DNA from: Acanthosepion lycidas
Lineage: Eukaryota; Mollusca; Cephalopoda; Sepiida; Sepiidae
DNA length: 64,000 nt
Direction: 5' to 3'
NCBI GenBank assembly: GCA_963932145.1
Contig: OZ010586.1
Location: forward strand, 54,873,443-54,937,442
Positions within the stretch are counted from its first letter, which is position 1. Each line of letters begins with the position of its first letter. The notes beneath the pieces were generated by a model that saw only the letters and a program-made list of their open reading frames with translations, did no database searches and was not told where the DNA came from. Shown piece by piece: positions 23,205-35,403 of the stretch. Position numbers and translations under genes: made by a program.

Positions 23205-23500
23205 ATAATGTTGCCAGCTCTAAGTTTTTGAAACAATAATGTTGCCAGCTCTAAGTTTTGGCAACAATAATGTTGCCAGCTCTAAGTTTTTTTGTAAAAA
23301 AGTAGTGTTGCCAGCTATACGTTTTGTTTTTTTTTTTGTAAAAGAACAATAATGTTGCCAGCTATGCGTTTTTTTGTAAAAGAAATAATGTTGCCAGCTA
23401 TACGTTTTTTTTTTGTAAAGGAATAATGTTGCCAGCTATACGTTTTTTGTTTTTTTTTTAAAACAATAATGTTGCCAGCTATACATTTTTTATTCCATAC
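23205..23500. repeat. minisatellite, 8 copies of a 31-45-bp unit
   Basis: Eight copies of AATAATGTTGCCAGCTATAC (early copies have CTCTAAG) are each followed by GTTTT with a T-run of variable length and GTAAAA. Unit length varies through the T-run. The first three copies form one subtype (CTCTAAG) and the last five another (CTATACG), a directional change along the array. Confidence 0.92.
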
Positions 23501-23595
23501 AAAATAGGCATTTAAAATTCATATAAACTGGATTTGGCATTAAATAACCCACAGTGGTTGATATGCCATAAAACCCAAACAAACAAACAAACATA

Positions 23596-24165
23596 TTTAA
23601 CTATCTAGGTAGTATAATAACATATAAAGTAAGACAGATATCTGAAGGTGCATAAGAATAGTGAAAGATGGTTTCCAGAAACAAAGCAAAGTATTACGAT
23701 ATAGGAAAATATCTTTAGAAAGAAGGAAAACAATATTAAATTGTTATATAATATCTAATCTCCTACATAGCAGTGAATGTTGCACAATCTTCTCACCGAT
23801 AAAGAATATACTTGAAGCAATAGAGATGTGATTCTATTGACAAAGGCTGAGAATATCATGGACAGAACATGTGAATAATGAGGAAGTTTTGAGGAGAAAA
23901 GGAACTAGAAAGAAGCAACTAACAATCAGAAACAGTTAAATTTCCTGGAATACATAATGAGGAAAGAAGGTATGAAGAATTTAACAATCACAGGACATAT
24001 TGAAATATGTCCTGTAAGTGTTAGCAGTATGAAACTAAGAGTAACCTACTTTGATAAATTTAAGTGAATGGATGGTAGAATAAGTAAAAGCACAAGATTT
24101 ATTTACAGCAAGAAAAGTTAAGATGTTATGTGAAGAGAGTTATGATCTCTCATATTCTAGTTGAC
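23596..24165 (+). mobile_element. LINE-C RT C-terminal fragment, copy C3
   Basis: Begins with 'FNYLGS' (23597-23615), the RT thumb-side block. It continues with 'LLHSSECC' (about 23762-23785), 'MRISWTEHVNNEEVL' (about 23848-23892), 'FLEYIMRKEGMKNLTITGHI' (about 23943-24002) and a C-terminal tail. It is closely related to copies C4 and C9 on the plus strand and C5-C8 and C10 on the minus strand. It is 5'-truncated and has stops. Confidence 0.82.
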
Positions 24166-25524
24166 ATATCAGAAGACACTTTTGAATTTCCTTGACATTA
24201 CATTCGTTTATGACACTCTTGAAGCCAGCTGTATGTTGTCAAGTGAGGTAGCTAAATTTGACCATACACATATCTACTGAATCTTTACTAACAGACCAAA
24301 TCTGTCTCCTTTTTGATAGTATAGACTTGAAATTAACCACTAAGTCTCATTAAACAAGGTTAGAAAGTTAGCATCACATTTGAAGCCAGCCTACCCTCCA
24401 GCCTTCAGATGATATATAATGAAATCAAGGAGGATATGTTCCAGTCACTGGGTAAGACTAATTGACACTTGTTTGAAAGAGTCTGCATAAAGAAAAACTT
24501 TGTGTCTGTTGGTTTATTAGGTTCATAAATGCCACTGGGTTCATGAGTGCAGTAATATGGATCAGGTTCAGCTTCCTGCAATAATCTTTATAGATGAATT
24601 TGTTTAATCTCTCATTAAACATATCTGACTAGTATTGGAATATGTAGGAAAATTTGATTGTTGTCATATGAACAACTGTCTAGCAAATTAAATGAATTTG
24701 TTTGTAGCATGCACATGTTTGCAGCAGAACCATCCCTATCTTCCATCAACAGATTTTTTAGAATGTTCCTGGGTTACCAGCCATTGTTTGGAGCTGAGAA
24801 AGCATCATCATTGATGAAGAAAAACTAAAAGTTTTGAATTGGTTGAAAATAGACAAAACAGAAGTGAGCAAAATGTATAGTCTATGTAATGAGTGGCTAC
24901 TGCATAAAGCACTAATTTTAGCATCCTATCCCAATCTCAGCCCACAGTCAAAGAAAGCTAACCTCTTTTGATTCACAGCATGCATGCTCCCAGTTTGTTT
25001 GTCTTTTTACACATGCCCAAAAGTTGAAAAGGGATTACTACTGCTGACCAGGTTATCAATGCATGTATGTCTAGTGAAAATTTCCAATATGAGGGAGAAA
25101 TAAAATCTTATCATCCCCAGATTTGATACAGCCCATTTTTTTCTGTTAAAGGGCAAAATCTTTAGAAGAATAGACAGTTAATATTCTTCATTAAAACTTT
25201 ATATAATTATTACAATAACCATCCTGCCATCCCTATGCTAGTGTTTACATTTAACATCCTCTTAGCAGTCAAATTCTACAGTAATATTAGATGTAATAGG
25301 GGCAAGGGATGCCAACTGATCCCTTAGCAGCCCTTGTAACCTCCCTTTTTTCCTAGTGGGTCATTTAGTCCTTGCATACAAGTGAGCTTATTTCAGTACC
25401 TGGTATCCAGCTTTGTCATGATGGAGAAGAAAGAGTTCTGCAGTTTTGATTATCTGGGTAGATGTTATGCTCACTCTGAGTATTATGTTTTTATTTTCTT
25501 CTTTCCTGGATTGTTTGTCTCTTC
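24166..25524. other. no gene recognised
   Basis: Unassigned. The last ~200 bp may be decayed LINE-B RT. A frame near 24720-24900 looked faintly polymerase-like but has no diagnostic motif. Confidence 0.4.
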
Positions 25525-26160
25525 ATTAAGGGTGCTGGAGGTAAATTTACATAAATAATCTACCTAAGAATATACTCCAGTCATTTGTAAATGTCTATGT
25601 TGATGATACAGTGATATACAGGCACACCTCTAAAAGTCTTGATAATCAGAGTTTGGCAGCTGACCTCTCTTTTGATCTAACACTAAATTCCCAGTGGGGG
25701 AAAAACTGGCTGGTTACATTCAAAGCCTCTAAAACCAAACTGATTACATTTCATCACTGCCAATCAGACCTTGACTTATTGCCAGTCATGATGAATGGAT
25801 GTCCCCTCAAGGAAGCCTCATACCTCGAGAGGATATTGGCTTCAAACTCATACCTGGCCTCAAGTGGAGTTCCTATATATGATCTATGCAGGAGCTACCC
25901 AGACCTCCCTTTCTTGATAGACTTCAAAAGCATCTCTGAATCATTGTGTAAGTTCCACTCAAACAGCTTCTTCCTGTGAACCACTGCCCTATGGCACAGA
26001 CTCCCTCAAGGATGTTTCCCCAATCACTATGATCATAAACTGTTCAAGTCTAGAGTCAACCATTATCTTCCTCTTCTATCCATATAAACTACCTTCTACC
26101 TTGAGTGGCTTATAGGCCTTGTACAAGGGGAATCTTACTGTACAAAAGTAAAATAAAAGT
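25525..26160 (+). mobile_element. LINE-B RT 3' half with intact YVDD motif, copy 2
   Basis: A nearly continuous frame from about 25548 includes 'INNLPKN' and the RT catalytic box YVDD (25596-25607). It then reads 'QWGKNWLVTFKASKTKLI' (about 25696-25748) and runs to a stop at 25977. A shifted frame carries the usual LINE C-terminal 'LWHRLPQGCFPNHYDHKLFK' (about 25990-26047). The end is an A-rich 3' UTR near 26160. This is the best-preserved RT fragment in the window but is 5'-truncated and frameshifted. The terminal pattern is that of CR1/L2/Jockey-type LINEs. Confidence 0.85.
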
Positions 26161-26404
26161 TTTGCATTATCCACACAATAGTCATGGATCTGAAGCTTAG
26201 AGTAACTCCTAAGGAGACTATGTATAAAATCAAGACTGCTGTGTTACTATTTTGCAAATATGATCTGGACTAGGCAGTAGTTTCTCGTGGAGCCTCTCAA
26301 TGCCATGATAAAGTGTACACTTATGGCTGCACTTCATGACAACTGATCCAGTTAAGCAGTCATATATCTTTTGATACATGACTGACGAGGCAGATTTTTT
26401 TCCC

Positions 26405-26632
26405 ACAGTAGGTTGCCATTTCTTTCTGTGGTAGACCAGTTGCCATCCAAGGCTATAGAACCCGGTCTGTTCTGCTATTTGCCTATAGCTGGGGGGGAGA
26501 AGAAGAGGATTCATACCTTTCTCAAGAGTATTAGCATGTATACAGTGAATGTGATGGATTTGACTGGAATTCAAACTTGGCTCTCTGATTCCGCAGTCTA
26601 AGCCGCTATCCATTACTCCACCATGCCTCCTC
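26405..26632 (-). mobile_element. tRNA-derived SINE-1
   Basis: On the minus strand an A-box-like TGGTGGAGTAATGG (26623-26610) and a B-box-like AGTTTGAATTCCAGTC (26577-26562) sit at tRNA-like spacing. A body follows containing a C-run and 'gatggcaactggtctaccac'. The 136-residue minus frame at 26230-26640 crosses it and is not a gene. The 3' end may extend to about 26230. Confidence 0.6.
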
Positions 26633-26842
26633 TTAAACATAGAACATTACTAAATTCATAAAATGTGGAATGTGGAATTTGAAAAGGTTATTATTAAAAA
26701 CAAATTACTTATCAGGGAAAAAGCATTAAAAACTATTAGCAACTGTTTAAACTCACAATTGAAGATGTTTTCAACTTTTAAACATTTCATTCATCGAAGT
26801 CAGATTTGTTTCTTTTTTAATTTTTTAACAAATAATGAGAGG

Positions 26843-26911
<69 letters not shown>

Positions 26912-26940
26912 CGGATCAACGAGATTCCCACTGTCCCTAC

Positions 26941-26982
<42 letters not shown>

Positions 26983-26988
26983 CGATCG

Positions 26989-27027
<39 letters not shown>

Positions 27028-27168
27028 ACTCTGTGAGGAGACACGGGAGGTGTAGCATAGGCGGGAGACACGCCTTTGTCGGCGTCGGGAGCGCGTCGAT
27101 CGGGGCCGGGCGGCGGCCGTCGGTTGCCGTGGAGGTCGGTTTCGTACGGCGGTAGCGGGGTTGCGATT
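26843..27168 (+). rRNA. 28S rRNA fragment (pseudogene) spanning the R2/R1 target region
   Basis: From CGGCGGGAGTAACTATGACT through CTCTTAAGGTAGCC, AATTAGTGACGCGCATGAA, CTACTATCTAGCGAAACC and GAAGACCCTGTTGAGCTTGA, the sequence follows the highly conserved 28S domain known from all animals. It then runs into a GC-rich expansion segment to about 27168. It starts about 29 bp before the R2 cleavage site (between 26871 and 26872). About 325 bp of an RNA of over 3 kb is present, flanked by AT-rich non-rDNA on both sides, so this is a dispersed fragment and not a working rRNA gene. The first 125 bp look undamaged. Confidence 0.95.
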
Positions 27169-27264
27169 TTTAAAACATTTGGATTTGTGGATCACAATTT
27201 TATTCATAATAAACAATGACAAAATTAAAAAAAACAACTTGACTTTCTCTTACAAATCAATGAA

Positions 27265-27539
27265 GATATATAAATCTATTATTAAAATAGATATATAAAT
27301 CTATTATTAAAATAGATATATAAATCTATTATTAAAATAGATATATAAATCTATTATTAAAATAGATATATAAATCTATTATTAAAATAGATATATAAAT
27401 CTATTATTAAAATAGATATATAAATCTATTATTAAAATAGATATATAAATCTATTATTAAAATAGATATATAAATCTATTATTAAAATAGATATATAAAT
27501 CTATTATTAAAATAGATATATAAATCTATTATTAAAATA
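27265..27539. repeat. perfect 25-bp tandem repeat, 11 copies
   Basis: Unit GATATATAAATCTATTATTA plus AAATA repeats head to tail for 275 bp with no differences that I can see. There are no spacers, so this is not a CRISPR array. Perfect identity implies very recent expansion. Confidence 0.97.
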
Positions 27540-28169
27540 CACTTATTTCCTGTAAAATACCATGATTATTTAAAAAGATAATTTCAACCTGTTTCCAACC
27601 TTTTATTTCTCTAATCTCAACTGAGAAAAACTTGATTGTATAAATATCAGATTGTATTGTCAGATTGACAACATTGGCAATGTAATCAATGAATTTGCCA
27701 AAAAAAATGAAGAGGTGAATTAATTAACAAATAAATAAGTTTTAAATATATTATTATTTGTTGATTTTATTATTTTCTCAGATTCCTCTTGTAATTATTA
27801 ACTGATTGAATTTTTCTTTCTGTTTACCTTTGACTTCAATACTTTTTTTATTCATTTGACTTTTTTTATTCATTTGACTCCAAAAAATTATGTTCACTTG
27901 CCAAGCAATGAACATTGAATAATCAATACATTCTGTACCGGAATGTTTCACTTTCAAATTGAAACTCTTTTGAAGCTTGATGAATTTAAACAAGTCACTA
28001 GTTATAAATAAGGTCAAACTTACAGTTATATATTTTTGGTAACTGAGAAGTTTCAGTAAGCAATCATTAAATATTTTATCTTTAAGAAATGACATTTCTT
28101 GAAGATAAAATGTAATTTACATTGGTATTTTCATTTTGTTGATATAGAAATGCAGTCAAACAGTCATTA
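27540..28169. other. no gene recognised
   Basis: AT-rich. It contains a short duplicated 'ttttttattcatttgact' at about 27845-27880. Confidence 0.45.
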
Positions 28170-28760
28170 AAGCCATGAAAGTTTTGAATGTGGATTCCAT
28201 CTAATTCAATGTTTCTGGTATTTCTTTTTTTGAAATCAGAAGGTGCAATGGGATAATGAAAGATGCCTTCTAAAAGCTAAGCAAAGTGTTAAGAAACAGA
28301 AAAAGAAAGAAAGAAAATAGTACTAAACTGTTACCTAATATCAGTTCTCCTATATAGCAGTGAATGCTAGACATTCTCTTCAAAGACAAAGAAGAGACTT
28401 AAAGCAACATAAATATGGTTCTATCGAGGATGTTAAGAATACTATTGGCAGAACATGTGGGTGTAAACAACGATTTAGAGAAAGTGGAAACAAAATAGAT
28501 ACTTATATACTTAACATCAGAAAGAGATAGTTGAAATTTCTAGGGCACATAATGAGGAAAGAGTGCTTGAAAAGCTTGATACTCACAGGACAGATTGGCA
28601 TGTGGGACAGAAGAAAGCAACATATAACTTACCTAGTGAGCTTGAGTCAATGGATGGCAGAACAATGTTTAAGAGAGATAACAAGACAAAATTTATTAAG
28701 AACTACAAAAGACAAGAAATTGTGGAGAGCCATGACCGCCAATGTCCAGAAGTGATACAT
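28170..28760 (+). mobile_element. LINE-C RT C-terminal fragment, copy C4
   Basis: Plus-strand blocks are 'LLYSSEC' (28347-28367), 'LRILLAEHVGV' (about 28432-28465), 'FLGHIMRKECLKSLILTGQI' (28537-28596), 'WMAEQCLREITRQN' (about 28651-28694) and 'KLWRAMTANVQK' to about 28755. They match C3, C9 and the reverse-complement copies in order. The 74-residue frame at 28531-28755 is part of this ORF end. Upstream frames are interrupted. Confidence 0.85.
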
Positions 28761-29751
28761 AGAAGGAGAAGCAGAAAAAGAATAAGAATGCATTTTTTTC
28801 AGTATGAGGAAAACAATTTCTTTTACCATTTCCTGTCTTGTAAGATCCAAGAAAAATTGTCAAACCTATTTCTGTTTTTACCACTAAATCTCTCAAATAA
28901 AACACCAATATGTCACCTCTTTGATTTTGTATTTTGGCAACATAATAGCAGTCACACTTTTATAATCCAGCAAACAGATGACATGATATATAAATTTTTG
29001 CTTATATATCCTGCAAATGTCACATATTGTCTATCTATATACATGTGAGTCTAAAGAGATATGAAGTAAATTTGGGGAACAGAATTTATTTTATACAATA
29101 CTCAAAATATCAACTTTCATTTTCAAATTTTATAGAGTTAAACTCAGACTTCAAATTTCACTGTTTAAACTAATCAACCCAAATCCATATTGGTATATGA
29201 CAAGATGAAGATTTTGGCAATGTACTATAAAAATAAATGCGTGCAAATGAACTATTACATTCCATATTTGTTTAAATGTTTCAATAATTACTTTTTCACT
29301 TTTTATGAAAGGTAAAATAAAAGGTAGACATAGAAATAGACACAGAAATAAATTTCTCTCTTTCTTTTTGTCTGTCTGAACCAAGAAACACAACAGTATA
29401 AATAGTGAAATAGGCATAAAGGCAATATGCCATGTTAGGAAGTGAGGATACAATTATTAGGAAAGGAAATGCAAAACATTTGGACAAATTAATGTAAAGA
29501 AAAGATTTTTTTTTCTCCTAGACCCAAAGGAAAAGCAAGAAATCATTGCAACTGATAATAAAAAATTCTCAAAACCTAGCAACAGCCATTGACAGAGAAC
29601 AATTTGGTCAAGTGATAAATATGACATAGCTTTCCTAGCAAATAGATTCAAATATTTACACCTTGTGCTTTCATCTGCCCTTCCCAGAAATCTCTCCTCA
29701 TATATTTACAATGATATAAATTATCAAATTTCAATCAGAATATCTTAGTAT
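28761..29751. other. no gene recognised
   Basis: AT-rich. Overlapping frames at 28563-29048 and 29151-29651 have no recognisable domain. Confidence 0.4.
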
Positions 29752-30375
29752 TGGGTTGAAATAAAAGTTCATAGCATTTTTAAGTGAATTTTAAAGCAAT
29801 ATTTAAATATTTGAAAATCAATTTATTCAACCATATAGGTACTATTTTCTTCCACTTTCACCATCTTTCATACAGCTTCATGATTTCATCCCCACAAAAA
29901 TTGGCATCTTTCTGAGTGATAGACTGATCTAAATGTTTTTTTAGAAGCTTCACATTAAGAAAATTTTGTAAGAGTCAAAATAAGTGGTATTCCAAAGGTG
30001 CAAAGGTCATGTGCATATAGTGGGTGTAGTAAGACATCACAACCAAGTTGTAGTGATTTCTGTCAAGTCTGCAAAGAGATATGATGTATGATATTATTTT
30101 TCATTGATTGTTGCCTCAAATCAGTCCAGTTAGGAACAATACTTGTTTGAATTCAATACCTGATTCTGCATATATACAATGTCCTTTCAATCCCAACAGA
30201 TATACAATATCACTTTCTTTGGATGCAGACTGGCTTTTGGAAGTTGTAAATGGTCATTTATTTCATTTTCTTCAGGACCTGTTTTCCTCCACATTGTTTT
30301 AAACAATCCATTTATCATCACCTGTAATCATTCTTTTAAAAAAATGGGCGATTTTTGTTGCATTCAAGCAGAGAA
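29752..30375 (-). mobile_element. mariner transposase relic, M3
   Basis: Minus-strand pieces, reading down, are 'ITGDDKWIV' (about 30325-30299), 'ASKES' (the KPGLHPKK region, about 30220), a PLEYHLF trace (about 30003-29983, where mariners have APSDYHLF), 'HLDQSITQKDANFCGDEIMK' (about 29945-29886) and 'LYERW' (about 29885-29870). This is the order of a mariner catalytic domain. A possible terminal sequence, TATTGGGTTGAAATAAAAGT, lies at about 29750-29770. It is a different mariner lineage from M1/M2 and is inactivated by stops. Confidence 0.78.
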
Positions 30376-30609
30376 TCATAGATGGAAATGCACTTAATTA
30401 AATTTATTTCTGTTAAATAGTAAAGCACCCAAACCCTGTAGTGATGCATATATTCAAGTGTTTTCAAATGCCTTACACTGTTAATATAAGATAAGTGGAG
30501 TATTACTTCATTTTCCCATGTCATGTTAACTTTATTATTTTTAATCAGCATTTTTATTTGGTTATCATCAATGACTACAGGCATGCTGGAATATTCTTGC
30601 TCTTCCAGA

Positions 30610-30790
30610 ATGCAACGCAGTAAAGCCACTAAGACACAAGGGGTTACAAGGTGTGGAAGAATTAGAGATAGAAAGATTAATAATGAATGGAAAGTAAAAA
30701 GTGTAATCAGGAGGACAGTAGATAGTGATTGACATTGCATTTAAATTTTGGCAGATTAAAGTTGGCTGGAAAGCATGGAACCACCACTTA
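30610..30790 (-). mobile_element. LINE-A 3' end, copy A3
   Basis: The reverse complement matches the LINE-A 3' UTR and C-terminal coding end. Shared blocks are GCAGTAAAGCCACTAAGACA, AAGGGGTTAC and GGCTGGAAAGCATGGA. It is 5'-truncated after about 180 bp. Confidence 0.8.
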
Positions 30791-30904
30791 ATTGCTGTTG
30801 TTCTCATGTCCATACTGACCTGGAGTTGTATCACCTGTTGGGGTCCCAGCTATGGGCAAAATAGTGAAACCCCTCCAAACAAAAACAAAACACTATCAAA
30901 CTAT

Positions 30905-31107
30905 AAAAATACATTTTTATAGTAAAAATACCAGGAATATAAAAAATTCCTAACAATACCTATTTATAATAAAATGACCAACAATACCTATTTATATTAA
31001 AATCACAAGTAATACATTTTATATTAAGACATACCAACCATATATCTTGTAGTAGACTTATCAACAATACATTTTATAGTAGAATTACCAGCAATACATT
31101 TGTGTTA
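30905..31107. repeat. diverged ~28-bp tandem repeat, about 7 copies
   Basis: A degenerate array with AACAATACCTATTTATA / AACAATACATTTTATA blocks separated by TTAAAATNACC-like linkers. It is AT-rich and non-coding. Confidence 0.65.
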
Positions 31108-33709
31108 AGAATATTTAGATTATGACATAAAATAACCAACAAAGATTAATATGCCTCTAAAGAAAATCAACCAAGCAAAGCAAAAATCATTTGAATGCCA
31201 TTGATAATTCAACCGCCTTAACTAAAAACAAAGGTAGTTTTTGATAACTTTGTCAGAAAATACTGATGGTTTGTCATCAAGAGCAGCATGGGATCCATAA
31301 CAAAAGATAATTAAACTTTCCAGCCTTTATTCCACATGTAAAAAGAACAATACTGAAAAGTACTTTGCTCCTCTTCTACTAATATGACCATCAATACCTC
31401 ATCACTTATATAAACTGCTCCTTTTGTTGGTGTAACAAAAAGAAAAATTGCCAACCTATTTATCAATAATAATAACAAAGCTCAAAATAGATTAGAAAAG
31501 TAATTGTATCAGATTAGAACTGAAGTAAAAAAATTTTCTGAAGTATTCTTTAATATCTACAAAAATTTAAATAAAATGTCTGCACACAAATGAATTAATA
31601 GAAGGTGCATCAGATTAATTCAATCCTGCATGATTTACCTTCCTGAAGGCATTTTATCATTTTTATTCTCAAACTGAATTCAAATTTATTTTGAAAAATG
31701 TCTATACTTGGATAAGAAATGAAAGAAATTGAAGCATAAATTTTGTTTTAAGTTAATTCCTAAATACATTTTAGAACAATTTTCTAAATAATTTCTTCTT
31801 TTTTCAGCATTATTTCTATGTTGTCTTTATACTGTTATACATTCTTTTCAATTCACGTCAATTTAGTAATCTGCAGTAAGAGTTGTATTCTCGAGGAAAA
31901 TTATAAGAATTGCAACTACAATAGACTTAATCATTTCTTTTATTAATAATTTTAAATCACTTTGATTTAGTTTCATTTTACTCTCTCTAATAATGCTAAT
32001 TTCTATTCACTGACTTTTATATTGTTATTTATGGTTAGTAACAATAAAAATTGAATTGATTTGCTCAATTTTAAGAAGTCTATAATGGAAAAGCACAATA
32101 AAGCAATTTTCATTATTAATGGTTTCAAATTTGAGTGATTATTTCTGATATTTTTGCATCTAAAAACCATTTTTAATTTTCATAATAATTTAAAGTGATT
32201 TAAGTTTCTTTCGGAAATTTGAAAAAGAAAAAGATTATGAGTAAAAATTTGCATTCTAGTCATCAATTAAATAATAAATCTTTGGGTTAAGAAAAATTGA
32301 AAGGTTTAAAACCAAAGCATAACAATAAAACGATCTAAAGAAAAAAAAGTTGTAAAAATCTAACATCATGGGGTGAAATGGATCAGATTTGAAGATCTTT
32401 TAATAAGAACAAGTTTCATACAAATTCATACAAATGGTAACTTTATGAATTATGTTATTTTTATGCTTAACTGATAACAGAAATATATCAATTTTCTAGT
32501 GATATCCTCAACATGAATAGATTAATGTATTTAAACATGTTACCAATATAATTTTTATCATTCTTCATTTGCTGCAAATTTAAAGGAACACACAATTAGT
32601 ATAATTATTTCATTTCCTTAACTTCAAATATAAAACTGAAGCTTTCTGTATTAAAATAAAAATTATTGTTAACAGTTAGTAACAGTACATCAGCTCATGG
32701 CAATCATATAAAATTATTTATATGATTTCTATCATGAATTTTGTAAATATTGAAAAGAAAATGGTCAAAAGTATTCAAATAAATGAATGTTTTAAATATG
32801 TATTTCTTCCTAACTATATAAATTTTTTCCATGCAAAACTCAGAAGTTCTTATAAAGTATTACATTGTTTTTTTTTTCAAAAGAAATTTAAAAGATTTAG
32901 GATTTTAATGTGCGTAAAATATGTCCCAATATGCATCAGGTAAGAGAAGCCATTTTGTTTTGAAACTAAAAACTATGAAAATGTGATAGAATTTGCTTGA
33001 TTGAACAAATCTTCACATATTTGCAGAAGCTATTTGAATTTATTATTTTAAATCATCAATTGCATTGATTTGTGACAAAGAATAGATAGAAATTTTGAAA
33101 ATATTTCTTCATCATTACTGAAATTTTCTTATTTTATTTCTTTTGATATAAAAGAAAATTTGAAGGAAATTGATATATTTCCATCTCTTTGCAAAGTGGT
33201 ACACTATTTAAAACATCTAAAAATATATATATTGCATCATTTGATGACATATAAAACCCAACTCATATTTTTACATCTAATATTAAATTATTATAGAGTT
33301 CAGCTAGGTACAAGTACTGGGATCTCATGGCATCTTGGTAAATATCCTACCATATATGTTAAGTTCAAATATAAGATTTGAAAGATATTTTTTGAGTCAT
33401 TATTTAATTAAAAGAAAATGACTATGTTGGTATGTACTAAAATTAGTTAAGTACAGTGCAAGAAGAAATGGGAAAGATTTTACTGTGTCTATTTTGAAAT
33501 AGAAATGTATTTAATGCCTAGAAAATCAACACTGGAAATCACGATTTTTACTTGAATTTGAACAGTGACCATTCACATCATTCACAAATATGTCATCCAC
33601 AAAGCTAATCCCAAAACAATGATTATTCCATGAGGTTTTACTGAAAACTTCCTTGGTCTGAACAGGAAGCTTTTCTAAAAAAAATCAAAAAAGTCTGATG
33701 TTTGGTCAT
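31108..33709. other. AT-rich desert, no gene recognised
   Basis: About 2.6 kb without long frames or recognised repeats on either strand. A small hairpin (AATCATATAAA...TTATATGATT) lies at about 32700-32727. Open frames at 32722-32943 and 33160-33381 have no domain. Confidence 0.45.
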
Positions 33710-34450
33710 TTAAAATTTTTTTTTAATTGGTATCACCCCAAGCAAAGCAGTAAAGCCACTATGACACAAGGGGTTACAGGGTGTGGCAGAATTAGAAATT
33801 AAACTTTACTAAGGAGAAAGAACAAAAGAAGAGTACTCAAGAGAACAGTAGAAAGTGTTTGACATTGCATTTAAATTTTTGAAGATTAAAGTTAGTTGGA
33901 AAGCATGGAGCTGGAAGGGAATTCCACAAGCAAGATGTGTGAGAAAAGAAACTGTTAGCTTAGAGCTTACAGTTACCTCTATCCAACTCAACTGTATATT
34001 GGTGAGACCTTGTCATCAATCTAGTACTGCACAAATTCATAAAGTATAGATACCATAGTGAAGAGCTCATCCGAACAATTACCATGAAAGCATTTATAGA
34101 AAAGGCACAGGGTAGCAACCTTATGGAAGTGGGAAAGTGACTGAAGTTGAGATGCCAGATCAGGGCCATGAGGGGGCTATACAACAAAATAGCAGGGTCA
34201 TTAGACCACATATGGCAGCAATATTCTAAGCATGGATGAATGCTAGATCTGTAGATATGTAAGATTCTGGAGAGAAAAATTGTTTTTCATGACACAGTGA
34301 ACCAACTTTCTTAGCAGCTGACCTAGCAATAGATACAATATAGTCTTTCTACTTTATGTCAGCTGAGAATATCAACCCAAGAAGGTGAAATAAGTCACTT
34401 TTCTGGAGGTTAGTATCAGTCATGGTGATTGAAAGCAGAGGTGGATCTCT
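33710..34450 (-). mobile_element. LINE-A 3' end, copy A4
   Basis: Starts with a T-run (the element's A-tail read in reverse) and 'ggtatcaccccaagcaaagc' at about 33712-33745. It then matches LINE-A1 through the C-terminal coding region: GACACAAGGGGTTAC, GACATTGCATTTAAATTTTT, AGTGCGAGAAAAG-like blocks and AAAGGCACAGGG. It reaches about 740 bp upstream before truncation. Frames are broken. Confidence 0.85.
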
Positions 34451-35276
34451 CAGATTATTTTGTCAGGTTTGGGATGTGGATTATGACAATTTTTATATGC
34501 CTCTTCATAAATTATTAATAATTTTGAGGGTTAAAAACAAAATGAGTTTAAAAGGATGTGTGCCTTTGGCAATATGAAGATAACAGTGTAAAATAATTGT
34601 TAAGAGTGAAATGTTCTTTGTCAGTTTGAAAGAAGTAACTTGTCAATCATTATAGATAATCAGGATTATATGGCATCCATTAGAAGCTAAATTCACTAGC
34701 CAAAGAATAAAAGCCTTTCACTGATTAAAATAAAAATCTTGATGCTGGTTGTTTTTTCGTTAGTGAATAGAGTTCTAAGATATTTATGGCTGGCAAAAGC
34801 TAATTAGATTTGACAAATGGCATCCATATGATATAAAAGTAATATAAAATGTTAAAATCTTTTTCAAAATTAGAGGAAGTCTTTTCCCTTGAAATTCTAT
34901 TGGAATTCAACTGATATTATATATCATTTGAGTGAGATGAAATGTGCAAGGACATATTTTAATTATCCTTCTAAATACTCTTCTTATATTAACTGATATG
35001 TACAAAGGTTTCCAGCATCCTTTTTTGGAAACTATATACTAAATACATAGTTGAAAACTATTTTGACTCTTACTGGAAACTATTGCTTCCAACTTAGACA
35101 TCAGTGATGTATGAGACTGTGATTCAAGGGAGATAAATTAGGAGATAAAAAATTAGTTGGAAATCAATCTTCAGCAAGCAACAGCATAATTTACTTATAT
35201 GAAAGTTGAATTTACATCTCAGCAGTATACATTTTTAAATGAAATAAATTGTGTATGTATATGCATGCTTATATAT
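34451..35276. other. no gene recognised
   Basis: AT-rich, with no motif or shared repeat seen. Confidence 0.45.

Positions 35277-35403
<127 letters not shown>

Noticed and set aside
24720-24900. Possible LTR-integrase-like stretch
   Set aside because: Only a vague resemblance, with no HHCC or DDE residues and no neighbouring pol domains.
26843-26871. R2 retrotransposon inserted in the 28S fragment
   Set aside because: The target site is uninterrupted and no R2 protein sequence lies next to it.
26944-27237. Arg-rich minus-strand ORF of 97 residues
   Set aside because: Antisense of the 28S rRNA fragment. The Arg richness comes from the GC-rich expansion segment.
27265-27539. CRISPR-like array
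   Set aside because: The 25-bp units abut directly with no spacers, and the context is eukaryotic. It is a tandem repeat.
28563-29048. 161-residue plus-strand ORF
   Set aside because: Its first part is LINE-C4 in the wrong frame and the rest is AT-rich flank, so it is a shadow frame.
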